A stretch of DNA of 64,000 bases from Solwaraspora sp. WMMA2065 (GTDB lineage Bacteria > Actinomycetota > Actinomycetes > Mycobacteriales > Micromonosporaceae). Under the pieces are notes generated by a model that saw only the letters and a program-made list of their open reading frames with translations, ran no database searches and was not told the origin of the DNA. Position 1 is the first letter of the stretch, and every line of letters starts with the position of its first letter. Made by a program: the position numbers and the translations under genes. The stretch is taken from NCBI RefSeq assembly GCF_030345075.1, contig NZ_CP128361.1, positions 1,736,001 to 1,800,000 of the forward strand, written 5' to 3'. Positions 9,599 through 18,656 of the stretch are shown here, in pieces.

Positions 9599-9798
9599 GG
9601 CTCGCGAGCTGCAAGTATTCACCAATCACGATTGGCTTCGCGGTGCTCACGAGCAGTTTATGTCCCAATCGTAGAGGTTTGGCGGTTCGGAACCCCCCGC
9701 TTGGAGCGTGGTCACCGGAGGTTCCTAGATCAACTTCAGACGCCAGACTGCACGTTTGGTGACGGCTGGCCGGGTACAGCCAGCCGCCCCCAACAGTC
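9599..9798 (-). promoter_or_regulatory. Candidate CRISPR leader
   Basis: The 200 bp right of the last repeat contain the least GC-rich stretch of the locus, around GCAAGTATTCACCAATCACG and CAGTTTATGTCCCAATCG. No gene of good composition covers it. Leader identity is inferred from the repeat polarity and from the variant repeats at the opposite end. Confidence 0.45.
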
Positions 9799-9996
9799 TC
9801 AGCGGGCGTCAGGCGTGGGCAGGTGGGTGGTGAAGGTGGCCCACTGGGCGGGGGCGAAGGTCAGGACCGGGCCGGTCGTGTCCTTGCTGTCCCGTACGGC
9901 GATGACGTCGGGCAGGTTCGTCGCTACTTCGACACAGTTGCCCACGTTGCCGCTACGACTACTCTTGCGCCACGTGGCGCTGGCCAGGTCGACCAC
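9799..9996 (-). CDS. DUF397 domain protein
   Basis: A 65-residue protein with the DUF397 signature: WRKSSRSGNVGNCVEVA near the N-terminus, VIAVRDSKDTTGPVLTF in the middle, and a final WATF. These proteins are encoded in pairs with DUF5753 regulators in actinomycetes and behave like partner or toxin-like components (the Scr1/Scr2 type). It overlaps the end of the upstream regulator gene by 38 bp, so the two are translationally coupled. It is the last gene before the CRISPR leader and reads toward the array. Confidence 0.92.
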   Translation of the reverse strand: MVDLASATWRKSSRSGNVGNCVEVATNLPDVIAVRDSKDTTGPVLTFAPAQWATFTTHLPTPDAR

Positions 9997-10906
9997 TGGA
10001 AAATGCCTCCAATGCTTCCTTGATCATCTCCCTCGACGAGGCTTCGTCAAGGGCTCGCCGGTCGAGATCCGCCCAGACCGTCTCGTAGGCGTGAATCTCG
10101 TCGGGCTTGTTCAGATAGAGCGCGCCGGTCAGGGTGTCGACGTACGCGATGGGCGGCTCGACAGGATCTCGGCTCAGTGGTGCGTTGGGAAAGGTCAGGA
10201 TGCTGAAGGCGGAGTTCATCCCGCTGTGCGCACCGGTCGAGTAGGGCAGAACACGCACCGATACCGAGAAGCGCGCCGTGACGTCGAGCATGTGCTGCAA
10301 CTGCTCGACCATCACGTCAACACCACCGACTGGCCGGCGCAGGACCGCCTCGTTGAGGATCACACGGAGATGCGGTGGACGTGGTGCTGATAGGAGTGCC
10401 TGCCGTTCGAGTCGGACGCTCACTCGACGCTCGATTTCCTCGTCACTGATAACGCCCTCCGGCATGCGCGTGATCGCCTCCGCGTAGGCACGCGTTTGCA
10501 GAAGCCCGGGAACGGCTTCCTGCTCGTACTGCCGGATCATGGCGGCGCTGTCTTCGAGGGAGACGTAGAGGCCGAACCAGGCGGGTAGGGCCGATTCGGT
10601 GTAGTCGTGCCACCAGGCACGCCTCGGGGCGTCGCGGGTCTCCCTGGTCATGGTGAGCAGGCGGTGGCGGGTCTCCGGGGAGACCCGGTAGAGGGTGCAC
10701 ATGGCGTCGACGTCGACGTCGCGGAAGCGGATCCGCGAGTCGCCGGCCTCGATGCGCCAGATGGTGGAGGAGCCGCGTTGCAGTGCTTGAGCTGCGGCGT
10801 CCTGGCTGATGCCGGCAGCCTCCCGCAACACGGTGAGCCAGCGGCCGATGTGTCGGCGGAGCAGGGTTGTGCCGATGGAGCCGGACAAATCGCTCGCCCC
10901 CTTCAT
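9959..10906 (-). CDS. Helix-turn-helix regulator with DUF5753 domain
   Basis: A 315-residue protein with an N-terminal XRE-like helix-turn-helix (LTVLREAAGISQDAAAQALQRGSSTIWRIEAG, residues about 23-54). A DUF5753 domain follows (YEQEAVPGLLQTRAYAEA, VSVRLERQALL, VILNEAVLRRPVGG, VRVLPYSTGAHSGMN, and a C-terminal AYVDTLTGALYL). It is the standard partner of the DUF397 gene that it overlaps; in characterised cases the pair controls development or antibiotic production. The start at 10906 has AGAGG upstream. Confidence 0.92.
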   Translation of the reverse strand: MKGASDLSGSIGTTLLRRHIGRWLTVLREAAGISQDAAAQALQRGSSTIWRIEAGDSRIRFRDVDVDAMCTLYRVSPETRHRLLTMTRETRDAPRRAWWHDYTESALPAWFGLYVSLEDSAAMIRQYEQEAVPGLLQTRAYAEAITRMPEGVISDEEIERRVSVRLERQALLSAPRPPHLRVILNEAVLRRPVGGVDVMVEQLQHMLDVTARFSVSVRVLPYSTGAHSGMNSAFSILTFPNAPLSRDPVEPPIAYVDTLTGALYLNKPDEIHAYETVWADLDRRALDEASSREMIKEALEAFSSGRPGQRHVAQE

Positions 10907-11195
10907 CCTCTGTGGTGAGTGTAGTCACCAACGTGGCGGACAATCAACTGACGAGCGCCTTCATAATCGTGAAGGCGCTCGGCACTGAAATGATTGACCT
11001 CGACAAGGGGTTGCCCACGACGATAAGGGCGCATCGCGCCTTGTCTTATGCATGCGGTCCAACTTAGATAACTGATGCCGGTGCTGTCCATAGTCACCCG
11101 CCGCAGTCGGGAAACCCCCGTGACCGGCTGCGGCGGGCCTGGCGCATGCACTCCTGCCCGCACGATTAATTGATCTTCGCCCGGGAGGAAATGGA
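10907..11195. other. Intergenic region between divergent genes
   Basis: This 289-bp stretch separates the DUF5753 regulator from the 11196 gene and is visibly less GC-rich than its surroundings around 10920-11080. It should hold both promoters. I see no convincing gene; the one open frame on the minus strand has atypical composition. Confidence 0.4.
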
Positions 11196-11417
11196 ATGTC
11201 CACCGCCCTCGCGTTCATTGCCGCCGGCTTTGTGCTCGGCATTCCGCCGGGTCTGCTGCTGTGCCGGCTGCGGCGGCGCTGGTGCCCGGCCTGCGGGCAG
11301 ACACTGCGCTGCCCCGACTGCGGCTCCCGGCAGTTCGTCACCTTCGACATCCGGCCGACGACCGGGCGGCGCTGGTCGCCCCGGGCGCGGTCGGCGACCC
11401 GGGCCGCCGGCCGGTGA
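11196..11417 (+). CDS. Small membrane-anchored zinc-ribbon protein
   Basis: A 73-residue protein with one N-terminal membrane segment (ALAFIAAGFVLGIPPGLLL). A four-cysteine zinc-ribbon follows, CPACGQTLRCPDCG, around residues 30-43, and the tail is basic. The start has a good GGGAGGAAA ribosome binding site. Its stop overlaps the GTG of the next gene (GTGA), so the two are translationally coupled. No known function. Confidence 0.7.
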   Translation: MSTALAFIAAGFVLGIPPGLLLCRLRRRWCPACGQTLRCPDCGSRQFVTFDIRPTTGRRWSPRARSATRAAGR

Positions 11418-12394
11418 CCGTCGAGCACGTGGCGGCACGGCCGTCGTGGCGCTGCCGGGTGTGCCGGGCACCGTGGCCGTGTCAGCCGGCGAAGGCGCAA
11501 CTCGTCGCCGCGTACGACCGGATCGGTCTGTGTATGTACGTGGCCGAGCGGTCCGCGGAGGCCGCCCTCGACCTGCCGGGGCTGACCCCGGCGGCGGCGT
11601 ACGCCCGGTTCCTCGGCTGGGCGCGGGCCGCCACCCGTTCCGAACCTACTGGAGAGACCACGATGGAATCCGAGATGACCGTCCGGGACGCCGACGTCAC
11701 CGACATCGCCGAGCTGTCGGCGCTGCTCGCCGAGGCGTTCGTGACCAACCCGGTGGCCGGCTGGCTGATCGCCGACGTGTCCAACCGGTACACCACGTTC
11801 CTGCGGCTGTTCGACGTCGAGTTGACACACGGGCTGACCCACGGCGTCGTGCACGTCGCCGGCAACCGGGAAGGGGTGGCCATTTGGCAGCCGTACCCGA
11901 TGCGGTTGACGACGGTGACCGACCACGAGCGGGAGGTGCTCGGCGCGGCCGGCATCTACCGGCGGCGGGTCGCGCACCTGCGGGCGGTGCGTGACGAGCA
12001 CCGGGCGGCGGCGTTGCGGCTGCCGGTCGGCCCGTCGGCCGGGCTGTCGGCGCGGTCGCCGGTGCGGTCGGCCGGGCCGACTGTCGGGCCGGCCGACGGG
12101 TCCGCGCCGGAGCCGGTGGTCGGCCACGAGCTGGTGTACCTGGCGGCGGCGCCGTGGCTGCGCCGCCGCCGCATCGGCGCGGCGCTGCTCGACCACCATC
12201 AGCGCACGTTGGACGCCGCCGGGTTGGTCGGGCACACCGTCACCGACGAGGAGTACGCCCGTGACCTGCTGGCGGTGCGCGGTTGGCGTACGCCCGGCCC
12301 TCGGCACCTCTCCCCCGGCGGGCCGCCGCTGTGGTCGATGCGCCGCGACCCCGGCACCCGGCCGATTCCGCCTACAACGGGGTACGGACGATGA
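11414..12394 (+). CDS. Cysteine-rich N-terminal region joined to a GNAT N-acetyltransferase
   Basis: One uninterrupted frame of 326 residues. Residues 1-80 contain WRCRVCRAPWPC and end YARFLGWAR, resembling small actinobacterial proteins often mislabelled flavin reductases. From the in-frame ATG at 11663, which has its own GGAGAG ribosome binding site, the protein looks like a GNAT acetyltransferase: TVRDADVTDIAELSALL, GREGVAIW-like core, and LVYLAAAPWLRRRRIGAALL as the acetyl-CoA-binding motif. A low-complexity Pro/Ser/Gly insert lies between the two halves of the GNAT fold. Either the two genes are fused or the acetyltransferase is also made from its own start. The 3' end overlaps the AbfB gene by 23 bp tail to tail. 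Confidence 0.65.
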   Translation: MTVEHVAARPSWRCRVCRAPWPCQPAKAQLVAAYDRIGLCMYVAERSAEAALDLPGLTPAAAYARFLGWARAATRSEPTGETTMESEMTVRDADVTDIAELSALLAEAFVTNPVAGWLIADVSNRYTTFLRLFDVELTHGLTHGVVHVAGNREGVAIWQPYPMRLTTVTDHEREVLGAAGIYRRRVAHLRAVRDEHRAAALRLPVGPSAGLSARSPVRSAGPTVGPADGSAPEPVVGHELVYLAAAPWLRRRRIGAALLDHHQRTLDAAGLVGHTVTDEEYARDLLAVRGWRTPGPRHLSPGGPPLWSMRRDPGTRPIPPTTGYGR

Positions 12395-13511
12395 AGGTGG
12401 CGTAGGACGCGTTGGCGCCTCTGCCGATCTCGGAGAGTTTCAGGTATCTGCCGTCGTGGTGCAGGTAGCGGTCCGGGTAGTTGTAGGAGCGCAGTGAGGT
12501 GTGCTGTCCGGTCAGTCCGGCGACCGGGCAGAAGGTGGCGTCGGCCCGGAACAGGGCGCTGCCGTCGATCCGGTGCAGGTAGAAGCGGAAGTTCTGGTGG
12601 CGCAGGTAGTAGCCGGGAAAGTTGACCGACTCCAGGGAGATGCAGCTCGACTTGGCCAGGCCGCGACGGACCACGAACGCGGCGTCGGCCTTGCCGCGCT
12701 GGTCGACGACGTCGACGCGGCCTTCGAACTCGAAGTGCCGCACCCGGCGGCCGGGCAGGTTGACCGGCTCCAGCCCGTACGTCCCGCCGACGGTCAGGGT
12801 GAGGTGCGCGGGGGCGGTCGGTTTCGGGTCCGGCTGGGGGTTGGTGGCCGGTGCGGCCGGGGTCGGCCCGCCGCCGGGTGCGTCGGTGTCGGGCGTGGCC
12901 GTGTGTACGCCGTCGCCGACCGGGCGAACCTGCTCAGCCCGGTCGGTCGGCTCTTCGCTCGGCTCACTGATCGGCTCGCCGCTCGGCTCTTCGGCCGGCG
13001 GTGCGGCGGATGTGCTGGCGCTCGGGGCTCCGGCGACGAACTCGCCCCGGATCGGCTCCTGCTGGGCACCCCGGTTGGTGGCCACGGTCGCGGCGATGAC
13101 AGCGGCGGTGAGGACCGCGACGGCGCCGATGGCGGTACGCCGCGGCGGTCCCGTCGAGCGGTCGGCGTGGCTGACCGGCGCGGCGGGTAGGGCGTGGGTG
13201 CCGGGCGCCCTGCCGCCCGATGCCCTGCCGCCCGGGGCAGGGCGGTCGGCGGCAGGGCGGTCGGCGGCAGGGCGGTCGGCGGCCGATGTGCCGTCGGTGA
13301 CTTCGCCGTCGATCGTCGAGGACGCCGACCAGCTGACCTGGCCGAGCCGGGCGGTGGCCAGAGTGAGTGGACTGTCCGCCGGTGGCCGTGGCCAACGCGG
13401 GGCGGAGCCGGCCCGGCGGGGCAGCTCGCCGCCGGACGTCGGCTGGCCCTCGGGCGACGCGAGCCAGCGCCCGACGCGCGGCGGATCCTGCTGGGTGTCC
13501 TCGTCGGACAT
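12372..13511 (-). CDS. Membrane-anchored protein with arabinose-binding (AbfB) domain
   Basis: A 379-residue protein. The first 130 residues are low complexity, with a DRPAA repeat near residues 80-95. One transmembrane segment follows (AIGAVAVLTAAVIAATVA, near residue 125), then a Pro/Glu/Ser-rich spacer, then a C-terminal AbfB beta-trefoil: SLESVNFPGYYLRHQNF, ADATFCPVAGLTG, SLRSYNYPDRYLHH. AbfB domains bind arabinofuranose side chains and usually sit on arabinofuranosidases; here no catalytic domain is present. The protein would expose the lectin-like domain outside the membrane. Start at the ATG at 13511. Confidence 0.82.
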   Translation of the reverse strand: MSDEDTQQDPPRVGRWLASPEGQPTSGGELPRRAGSAPRWPRPPADSPLTLATARLGQVSWSASSTIDGEVTDGTSAADRPAADRPAADRPAPGGRASGGRAPGTHALPAAPVSHADRSTGPPRRTAIGAVAVLTAAVIAATVATNRGAQQEPIRGEFVAGAPSASTSAAPPAEEPSGEPISEPSEEPTDRAEQVRPVGDGVHTATPDTDAPGGGPTPAAPATNPQPDPKPTAPAHLTLTVGGTYGLEPVNLPGRRVRHFEFEGRVDVVDQRGKADAAFVVRRGLAKSSCISLESVNFPGYYLRHQNFRFYLHRIDGSALFRADATFCPVAGLTGQHTSLRSYNYPDRYLHHDGRYLKLSEIGRGANASYATFIVRTPL

Positions 13512-13938
13512 CGGTCATCCCACCTCCGGCTCACAGCCCGTCCTGGCCCTGTCACTGCGTCGCGGCGCATACATTCTCATTTCGCCCGCATGGTGCGCCA
13601 GTACCCGGAGCCACCGAGTTGTGTCACTTCGACAAGGCACCAGACCCCAACCACCACAGTTGCCACTCTTGGTAGTCGACTTATGACACACGGTCGCGAC
13701 CGGTCGAGCTTCCCGCCGTCGACGGCCGCTCAGACCCTCCCGGAAACCTCACTCGATATGACTGAATGTAGGCATTGACCCCGACGGTGCAGTTCTTCAA
13801 GGAATACGACATCCACACTGTCACGGATCTGCCAGAAAACCATTTCTCACAATTGTTTGCTTGACAGCTTCTCGAGGTGCCTGAACCATCGAGATCTGGT
13901 GAGTCCACTGTCACCAACCCCACAGGGAGAGGAACTCG
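13512..13938. other. Intergenic region, 427 bp
   Basis: The region lies between two divergent genes. A TTGACA at 13861-13866 could be a -35 element for the rightward gene, but I do not see a matching -10. The segment 13800-13870 is relatively AT-rich. Small open frames here have shadow-like composition. Confidence 0.4.
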
Positions 13939-16935
13939 ATGAGTCCCGGCACCAACGGATCGGCGACCCCGACCAGCACCACCTCCACGGTTTCACCGAC
14001 CACACTCGATGGGCCGACCCCGAAGGACCTGTTGCCCGCCAGCGGCGACCATCCGGTGGAGATCGTGCAGTACCAGACCGTCGTACTGACCGACATTCCG
14101 GGCGCGAAACAGTACCCGGAGTTGGCCGGCGCGATCGACCTCGGGGAGGAGAATCTCCCGCTCTACGATCGCCCGGCACAAGGCATGATCGTCACCACCG
14201 AGCAGTCGTGGTCCGTGAAGGGCGTGACACTCGGCCGGCTCCTGCACAGCCTCGCGCTGGCACCCGGCGAGAGCACGAAGGTCGCGGTCATCGACTGGGA
14301 GCGCCGCACAGTCGGGACCGGCGCGGAGAAAACGACCGAAAGCGACGTACTGACCAGCGCGACCGACCAGAACCGGTCGATCAGCGAGCTGGCCAGCAGC
14401 ATCGCCCTGGAGGAACAGCACGGATCGTCCAGCATGTCCCAGTCCAGCTCGTCGACGAGCGCGGGAATCAACGCGGGCATCGCGTTCTTCGGCGCCGGCA
14501 TCGGTGCCTCGCTGAGCCACTCGACGAACAAGGGGGTCGCCACGTCGGTGGCCCGCTCGACCGGGCAGCGGGAGGTCGCCGCCGAGGCCGCCCAGCGGAT
14601 CGACGCGCGGACCCAGCAGCTGGCGACCGCAGCACGCAGCCGGAACATGACCGTGGTACGGGAGACCTCACAGTCGGAGAAGGAGCAGGTCCTCACCCGG
14701 GTGGTCACCAACTACAACCACATGCACGCGATGTCGGTGCAGTACTACGAAGTCGTCCAGATCTACCAGGTGACCACCAAGCCGACCAAGCTGGAACGGT
14801 GTCTGTTCATCCCCCTCAAGGAGCTGCACTTCACGCAGAGCATCCTGAAGCGGTACTCGGACGCGCTGGCCGCAGCGGCACCCGAGGAATGGGCCAAGAA
14901 GATCCGCGGCGCGAACCCGTTCAGCGCCGCGGTCCGCAAACTCGACGGCTGCCCGGCCGCCAAGGCACCGACCACCCCGGCCACCCAGGGCGTGGAGTTG
15001 ATCGACATAGCCGAGTCGAGCATGGGCGTCTACGGCGTACGCAAGTCCGACAGCGCACCGGTCCGGTACAACCCGGGCACCAAGAAGTGGGACGCAATGC
15101 CGACCAACGGGCTGGCCAGTGGCCGGTTGAAGGCAATCGCGCCGGGCAGGAGCGTGGTCTGGGCGATACAGGTGGAGAACGACTACTCCGTGGTGTTCGA
15201 CGGAACGACCTGGAAGGTTCACCAGCCAAATTCCTCCGCGCACCACATCGCCTGCGGGCCGGACGACAGCGCGTACATGCTGGGCACCGACGACACGACC
15301 TACCGCCTTTCCGGGCCTGGCACCCTGACCGACCAGTTCAGGGTCAGTGGGATGAAGGACATCGTGGTGCTCGGCGCAAACAAACTCTGGGGCCGATTTC
15401 CGGACGGCAGGACGGAGGAACTCACCGACGAACCCGGCAGTCAGGGCTGGCAGAAGCGCACGCCCGCCACCAGCAGGTTGGCCCGGATGGTCGCGGCACC
15501 GGACGGTGCTATCTGGGGCGTCACGGAGGACAACACGCTGCTCGTCGTCAAGCCCGGCACGTCGACCTGGACGACGCCGCAGACGGCCAACGGTGCCCCG
15601 GTCGACCGGTTGCCCGCCGGTCTGCTGCACGCCCACCGCGGCATCCGGTACACCGTCGACGACCAGCCCAAAGCCGAGGCGGGCTCGGCCACCAGGATCG
15701 ACGTCTGGTGGGACAGCGCCGGCATTCAGGCCGTCTCACTCAGCACGCCCGGCCAGACCTTCCGCTGCGGCGACACGCGTGGCTCCGGAAGCGCCGACAA
15801 GACCCACACCTTCGCCGCCGGCGACAAGCTGCTGTCGGTGAGCTACTGGACCGACAGCGCGGGCGGCAGCGGCTGCCTCACCGGGATGCGGCTGACCATG
15901 CAGTCCGGCGTGGTCGACTTCGGATCGGCGGTCGGCTCGACCACCCCGGCGGACTACACCGAGGACACCGGCGGTGCCATCCTGTGCGGCCTGCACGGGT
16001 CGACGCTGGTCACCCAGCCGTCGGAGGCGGCCGGCGCCACCCGCACCTACCTCACGGCGCTCGGGTTCCACGTACGCGGCGGAATGGTGTCGCAGGACGT
16101 CCTCGACCACCTCAACGACAACCGCCGGCACTACAGCCAGGCGGTCTGGGCCAACGCCGACGAGTTGACGCTCAGCCGCATCCTGGCCAACTACACGTAC
16201 ACCCCGCCGGGAGGCAAGGCCGACACGGTGCCGCTCGGGGTGCGGCTCGATCCAAAACCGGTCGCGGTGACCGGCAACTACCTCGGTTTCCGGTGGAACT
16301 TCGCCACCGAGGAGGAGCGCCTGGACTGGGTCAGCGCCCGCCGGGCGGCCAACCGGCCACACCCCTGCAGTCTCGGCCCCGAGGTGACGAGTGTCGTCGG
16401 CATCGCCACCAACGGCGTCTTCGCCGAGGCGGTCCTGGGCCGGTCCAACTCCGCCGAGAAGATCGACCTCACCCGGTTCTGGAACTGGAAGGACTCGCCG
16501 ATCCCGATCCTGCCCACCGACATCGCCCCCGTCGCCACCGGCGGTCGGGCGCGGGACGTCGACGTCAAGGTGGCGGCCCTGGCCCCGAGCGAGGCCAAGC
16601 TCCAGGTGGTGCCGGCGTTGCCCGCCCCCACCGGAATGGACGCGACGCTGCGGACCATTTCATCCGCCAACCTGTTCCGCGACATGAGCGGGATGTCCGA
16701 GATCAGCCAACTTCTCAGCAAGGGCCTGGAGTTGGCGGGCGGCAACGACCAGGCCGCCGCCCAACGCGCCAGCGACGCGATGAAGACGGCAACCGAGCAC
16801 ATGCAGAAGATGGCGCAGATCGCCGTCGAAGCCATCTCGAAGGCCGTGCCCGCCGGTCAGGTCGCCGACAGCGTCAGCGCTCTCGGCGGACTGCTGAACC
16901 AGGGTCCGAAGAGCACCAGCGACGCCGACGACTGA
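13939..16935 (+). CDS. Large protein of unknown function (998 residues) with a propeller-like middle
   Basis: I do not recognise a named family. The first 300 residues are rich in Ser/Thr with a helical, coiled-coil-like stretch (QREVAAEAAQRIDARTQQL) and a Gly-rich hydrophobic patch (GINAGIAFFGAGIGASL). Residues about 350-550 hold repeats of the tectonin/propeller kind (SVVWAIQVENDYSVVFDGTTW; GAIWGVTEDNTLLVV). Residues about 580-660 contain a jacalin-like beta segment (IDVWWDSAGIQAVSLS, TFAAGDKLLSVSYWTD). The end is helical. There is no signal peptide. The start has GGGAGAGGAACTCG upstream. A second, Arg-rich open frame overlaps nearly the whole gene in another phase; this frame has the normal amino acid balance. 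A strong hairpin terminates transcription 30 bp downstream. Confidence 0.75.
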   Translation: MSPGTNGSATPTSTTSTVSPTTLDGPTPKDLLPASGDHPVEIVQYQTVVLTDIPGAKQYPELAGAIDLGEENLPLYDRPAQGMIVTTEQSWSVKGVTLGRLLHSLALAPGESTKVAVIDWERRTVGTGAEKTTESDVLTSATDQNRSISELASSIALEEQHGSSSMSQSSSSTSAGINAGIAFFGAGIGASLSHSTNKGVATSVARSTGQREVAAEAAQRIDARTQQLATAARSRNMTVVRETSQSEKEQVLTRVVTNYNHMHAMSVQYYEVVQIYQVTTKPTKLERCLFIPLKELHFTQSILKRYSDALAAAAPEEWAKKIRGANPFSAAVRKLDGCPAAKAPTTPATQGVELIDIAESSMGVYGVRKSDSAPVRYNPGTKKWDAMPTNGLASGRLKAIAPGRSVVWAIQVENDYSVVFDGTTWKVHQPNSSAHHIACGPDDSAYMLGTDDTTYRLSGPGTLTDQFRVSGMKDIVVLGANKLWGRFPDGRTEELTDEPGSQGWQKRTPATSRLARMVAAPDGAIWGVTEDNTLLVVKPGTSTWTTPQTANGAPVDRLPAGLLHAHRGIRYTVDDQPKAEAGSATRIDVWWDSAGIQAVSLSTPGQTFRCGDTRGSGSADKTHTFAAGDKLLSVSYWTDSAGGSGCLTGMRLTMQSGVVDFGSAVGSTTPADYTEDTGGAILCGLHGSTLVTQPSEAAGATRTYLTALGFHVRGGMVSQDVLDHLNDNRRHYSQAVWANADELTLSRILANYTYTPPGGKADTVPLGVRLDPKPVAVTGNYLGFRWNFATEEERLDWVSARRAANRPHPCSLGPEVTSVVGIATNGVFAEAVLGRSNSAEKIDLTRFWNWKDSPIPILPTDIAPVATGGRARDVDVKVAALAPSEAKLQVVPALPAPTGMDATLRTISSANLFRDMSGMSEISQLLSKGLELAGGNDQAAAQRASDAMKTATEHMQKMAQIAVEAISKAVPAGQVADSVSALGGLLNQGPKSTSDADD

Positions 16936-16964
16936 CCGACGCCGTGCACAGACAGCGGTAACGG

Positions 16965-16992
16965 GGCGGCCGGGCCAACTGGCTCGGCCGCC
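16965..16992 (+). terminator. GC-rich hairpin terminator
   Basis: A 12-bp stem (GGCGGCCGGGCC with GGCTCGGCCGCC, one G-U pair) around loop AACT, 30 bp after the stop of the 998-residue gene. No T-run, as is usual in actinomycetes. Confidence 0.6.
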
Positions 16993-17166
16993 GCGGCGTC
17001 CGGTGCCGGCAGCACCGCACGTACATCGGCGGCCGGATCGATGTTCGCCGGGTTCGTTGCCCGGCTCGGTTACCGTTGCGAGAGTGACCGGTCGACTCAC
17101 GGTAGCGAGGTCGATCAGGTCGGTCCCCGCACGTGAACGGGCGACCACGATCAGTAGAGTGGGGAC

Positions 17167-17556
17167 GTGCCTCTGTGGATCGCAGCGACGTGGGGACTGG
17201 TCGGCAGCGTGGTCGCCGAAGCGCTCAATCTCTACGCCATGATGCGCCCGACCACCGAGTCGAAGGGGCGTTGGCAGTGGCCGTGGCGTACCCGGGCGGA
17301 CCAGCCCATCATCATCTTCGCCGTCACGTTGCGGGCCGTCGCGGGCACCGGGCTGGCCGCCGCAGCGGCGGCCGGTGGGGTGGCCACCACCGCGTTCGCG
17401 ACGTTCGTCTTCGGCGTCGCCGCGCCGCTGTTCATCGCGCGGATGTTCGACCAGGTCCGGGTGGTGGACCGGGGCACGCCGCCGCCGTCGATCACGCACC
17501 GCCCCGCCGCCGACCTGGATTCACCTGTACGGGAGCCTGGCGATGAATGCCCGTGA
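17167..17556 (+). CDS. Small integral membrane protein
   Basis: A 129-residue protein starting at a GTG at 17167. At least three hydrophobic segments are visible: LWIAATWGLVGSVVAEALNLYAMM, IIIFAVTLRAVAGTGLAAAAAAGG and TTAFATFVFGVAAPLFIARMF. A short cytoplasmic tail follows. No family is recognised. The 3' end overlaps the next gene by 14 bp, so the two are probably an operon and may work together. The overall look, a membrane protein with a chaperone/TPR partner, gives no firm function. Confidence 0.6.
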   Translation: MPLWIAATWGLVGSVVAEALNLYAMMRPTTESKGRWQWPWRTRADQPIIIFAVTLRAVAGTGLAAAAAAGGVATTAFATFVFGVAAPLFIARMFDQVRVVDRGTPPPSITHRPAADLDSPVREPGDECP

Positions 17557-18583
17557 CGGTTTCCTGTCCCGGCTGGTCGCGGCGCTGGCCGCCCGTCCGG
17601 CCGAGACCACCACGTCGGTGCCGCTGCCGGCGCGGACCCGGCTGGCGGCGGCGCTCGCCGCCCGGCCGGTGGTCGGGCAGCCGGTCGACCCGCCCGCCGA
17701 CGGTGCCGTCACCGGGGCTGCGGCCGGCGCGGTGTCCGCCGGGGACAAGCTGACCGGCCAGGTCAAGCTGGTCGTCGCGGAGCTGCTGAGGACCACCGTG
17801 GACCAGTTGCAGCTGGACTCCGACGGCGACATCGGCATCCGCGCCGGTTCGGCGATGATCCTGGTACGCGCGCAGGAGGACCCACCGCTGGTGGAGGTCT
17901 TCTCGCCGCTGCTGACCGGGGTGCAGCCGTCCGAGGCGCTGCTGCGGCGGTTGACCGAGCTGACCGTGACGATGCCGGTCGGCCGGATCTACTGCACCGG
18001 CGACACGGTGTGGGCGTCGATCCCGGTCTTCGGTGTCGACTTCCAGCCCACCCAGCTGCTGCTGGCGATCCGGGCGATGCTCCGCCTCGCCGACGACCTC
18101 GACGACCAGCTGCAGCGGGAGTTCGGTGGCAGCCGGGCGGCCGGACCGGAGTCACCGGGCATGGAGGCGTTGCCCGACCCGACCGGATACCTGCGGGACC
18201 TGGCGGCGGCCGGTGAGTCGCCGGCCGGGCGCATTCTGGTCGATCTGCTCGCCGACCGGGGGCATTTGGACCAGCTGCGGACCCTGGCGGCCAGCGGCGA
18301 CTGGCATGCGGCGTCGCGGCTGGCGACCCTGCTGTACGCCCAGGGTGAGCAGGCCGAGGCGGAGCACTTCTGGCGGCTGGCGGCGGACAAGGGCGAGCCG
18401 TCGGCTCGGACCGAGCTGGCGACGGTGCTTGCCGGGCGGGGCGACGTCAACGAGGCGATCGCGTTGCTGCAGGCCGGGGTGGGCGCCGACGACTGGCACG
18501 GGGTGGGTCTGTTGGTGACCCTGCTGGCTCGGCAGGGTCGCGCCGACGAGGCGGTGGCGCTGCTGCGCGACCGCACGGGCTGA
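17543..18583 (+). CDS. YbjN-type (type III chaperone-like) domain and TPR/Sel1-repeat protein
   Basis: A 346-residue protein starting at the ATG at 17543, inside the end of the preceding gene. Residues about 60-190 resemble the YbjN/CesT-like fold (DLDSDGDIGIRAGSAMILVRAQEDPPLVEVFSPLLTGV, RIYCTGDTVWASIPVFGVDF). The C-terminal 120 residues form short helical repeats (ASRLATLLYAQGEQAEAEHFWRLAADKGEPSARTELATVL). Such proteins act as small-protein binding partners. The start region is poorly defined, with a low-complexity N-terminus. A long hairpin follows the stop. Confidence 0.65.
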   Translation: MNARDGFLSRLVAALAARPAETTTSVPLPARTRLAAALAARPVVGQPVDPPADGAVTGAAAGAVSAGDKLTGQVKLVVAELLRTTVDQLQLDSDGDIGIRAGSAMILVRAQEDPPLVEVFSPLLTGVQPSEALLRRLTELTVTMPVGRIYCTGDTVWASIPVFGVDFQPTQLLLAIRAMLRLADDLDDQLQREFGGSRAAGPESPGMEALPDPTGYLRDLAAAGESPAGRILVDLLADRGHLDQLRTLAASGDWHAASRLATLLYAQGEQAEAEHFWRLAADKGEPSARTELATVLAGRGDVNEAIALLQAGVGADDWHGVGLLVTLLARQGRADEAVALLRDRTG

Positions 18584-18597
18584 GCCCGGCTGGCAGG

Positions 18598-18649
18598 CGT
18601 CACCCGTAGCCCGGCAGGCCGGGCTGGGGCCGGCCGGCTACGGGTGACG
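18598..18649. terminator. Bidirectional terminator hairpin
   Basis: CGTCACCCGTAGCC and GGCTACGGGTGACG form a perfect 14-bp stem with a GC-rich 24-nt interior that can itself pair. It lies between two convergent genes, 14 bp and 7 bp from their stops. Confidence 0.8.
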
Positions 18650-18656
18650 TCGTCGG

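Noticed and set aside
7643-9762. Several long open frames across the CRISPR array
   Set aside because: They are repeat translations (CDPRRTRRSGAA, LRSSPDPEVRRS, VAILAGPGGPAQ) caused by a stop-free 37-nt repeat and not genes.
10903-11163. Minus-strand frame of 86 codons between the DUF5753 gene and the 11196 gene
   Set aside because: Atypical composition, no ribosome binding site, and it covers the expected promoters.
13857-16961. A 1034-codon open frame overlapping the 998-residue gene in another phase
   Set aside because: It is extremely rich in Arg, Gly, His and Pro and has no motifs, as expected for an off-phase frame of a high-GC gene. The other phase has a balanced composition and a good ribosome binding site.
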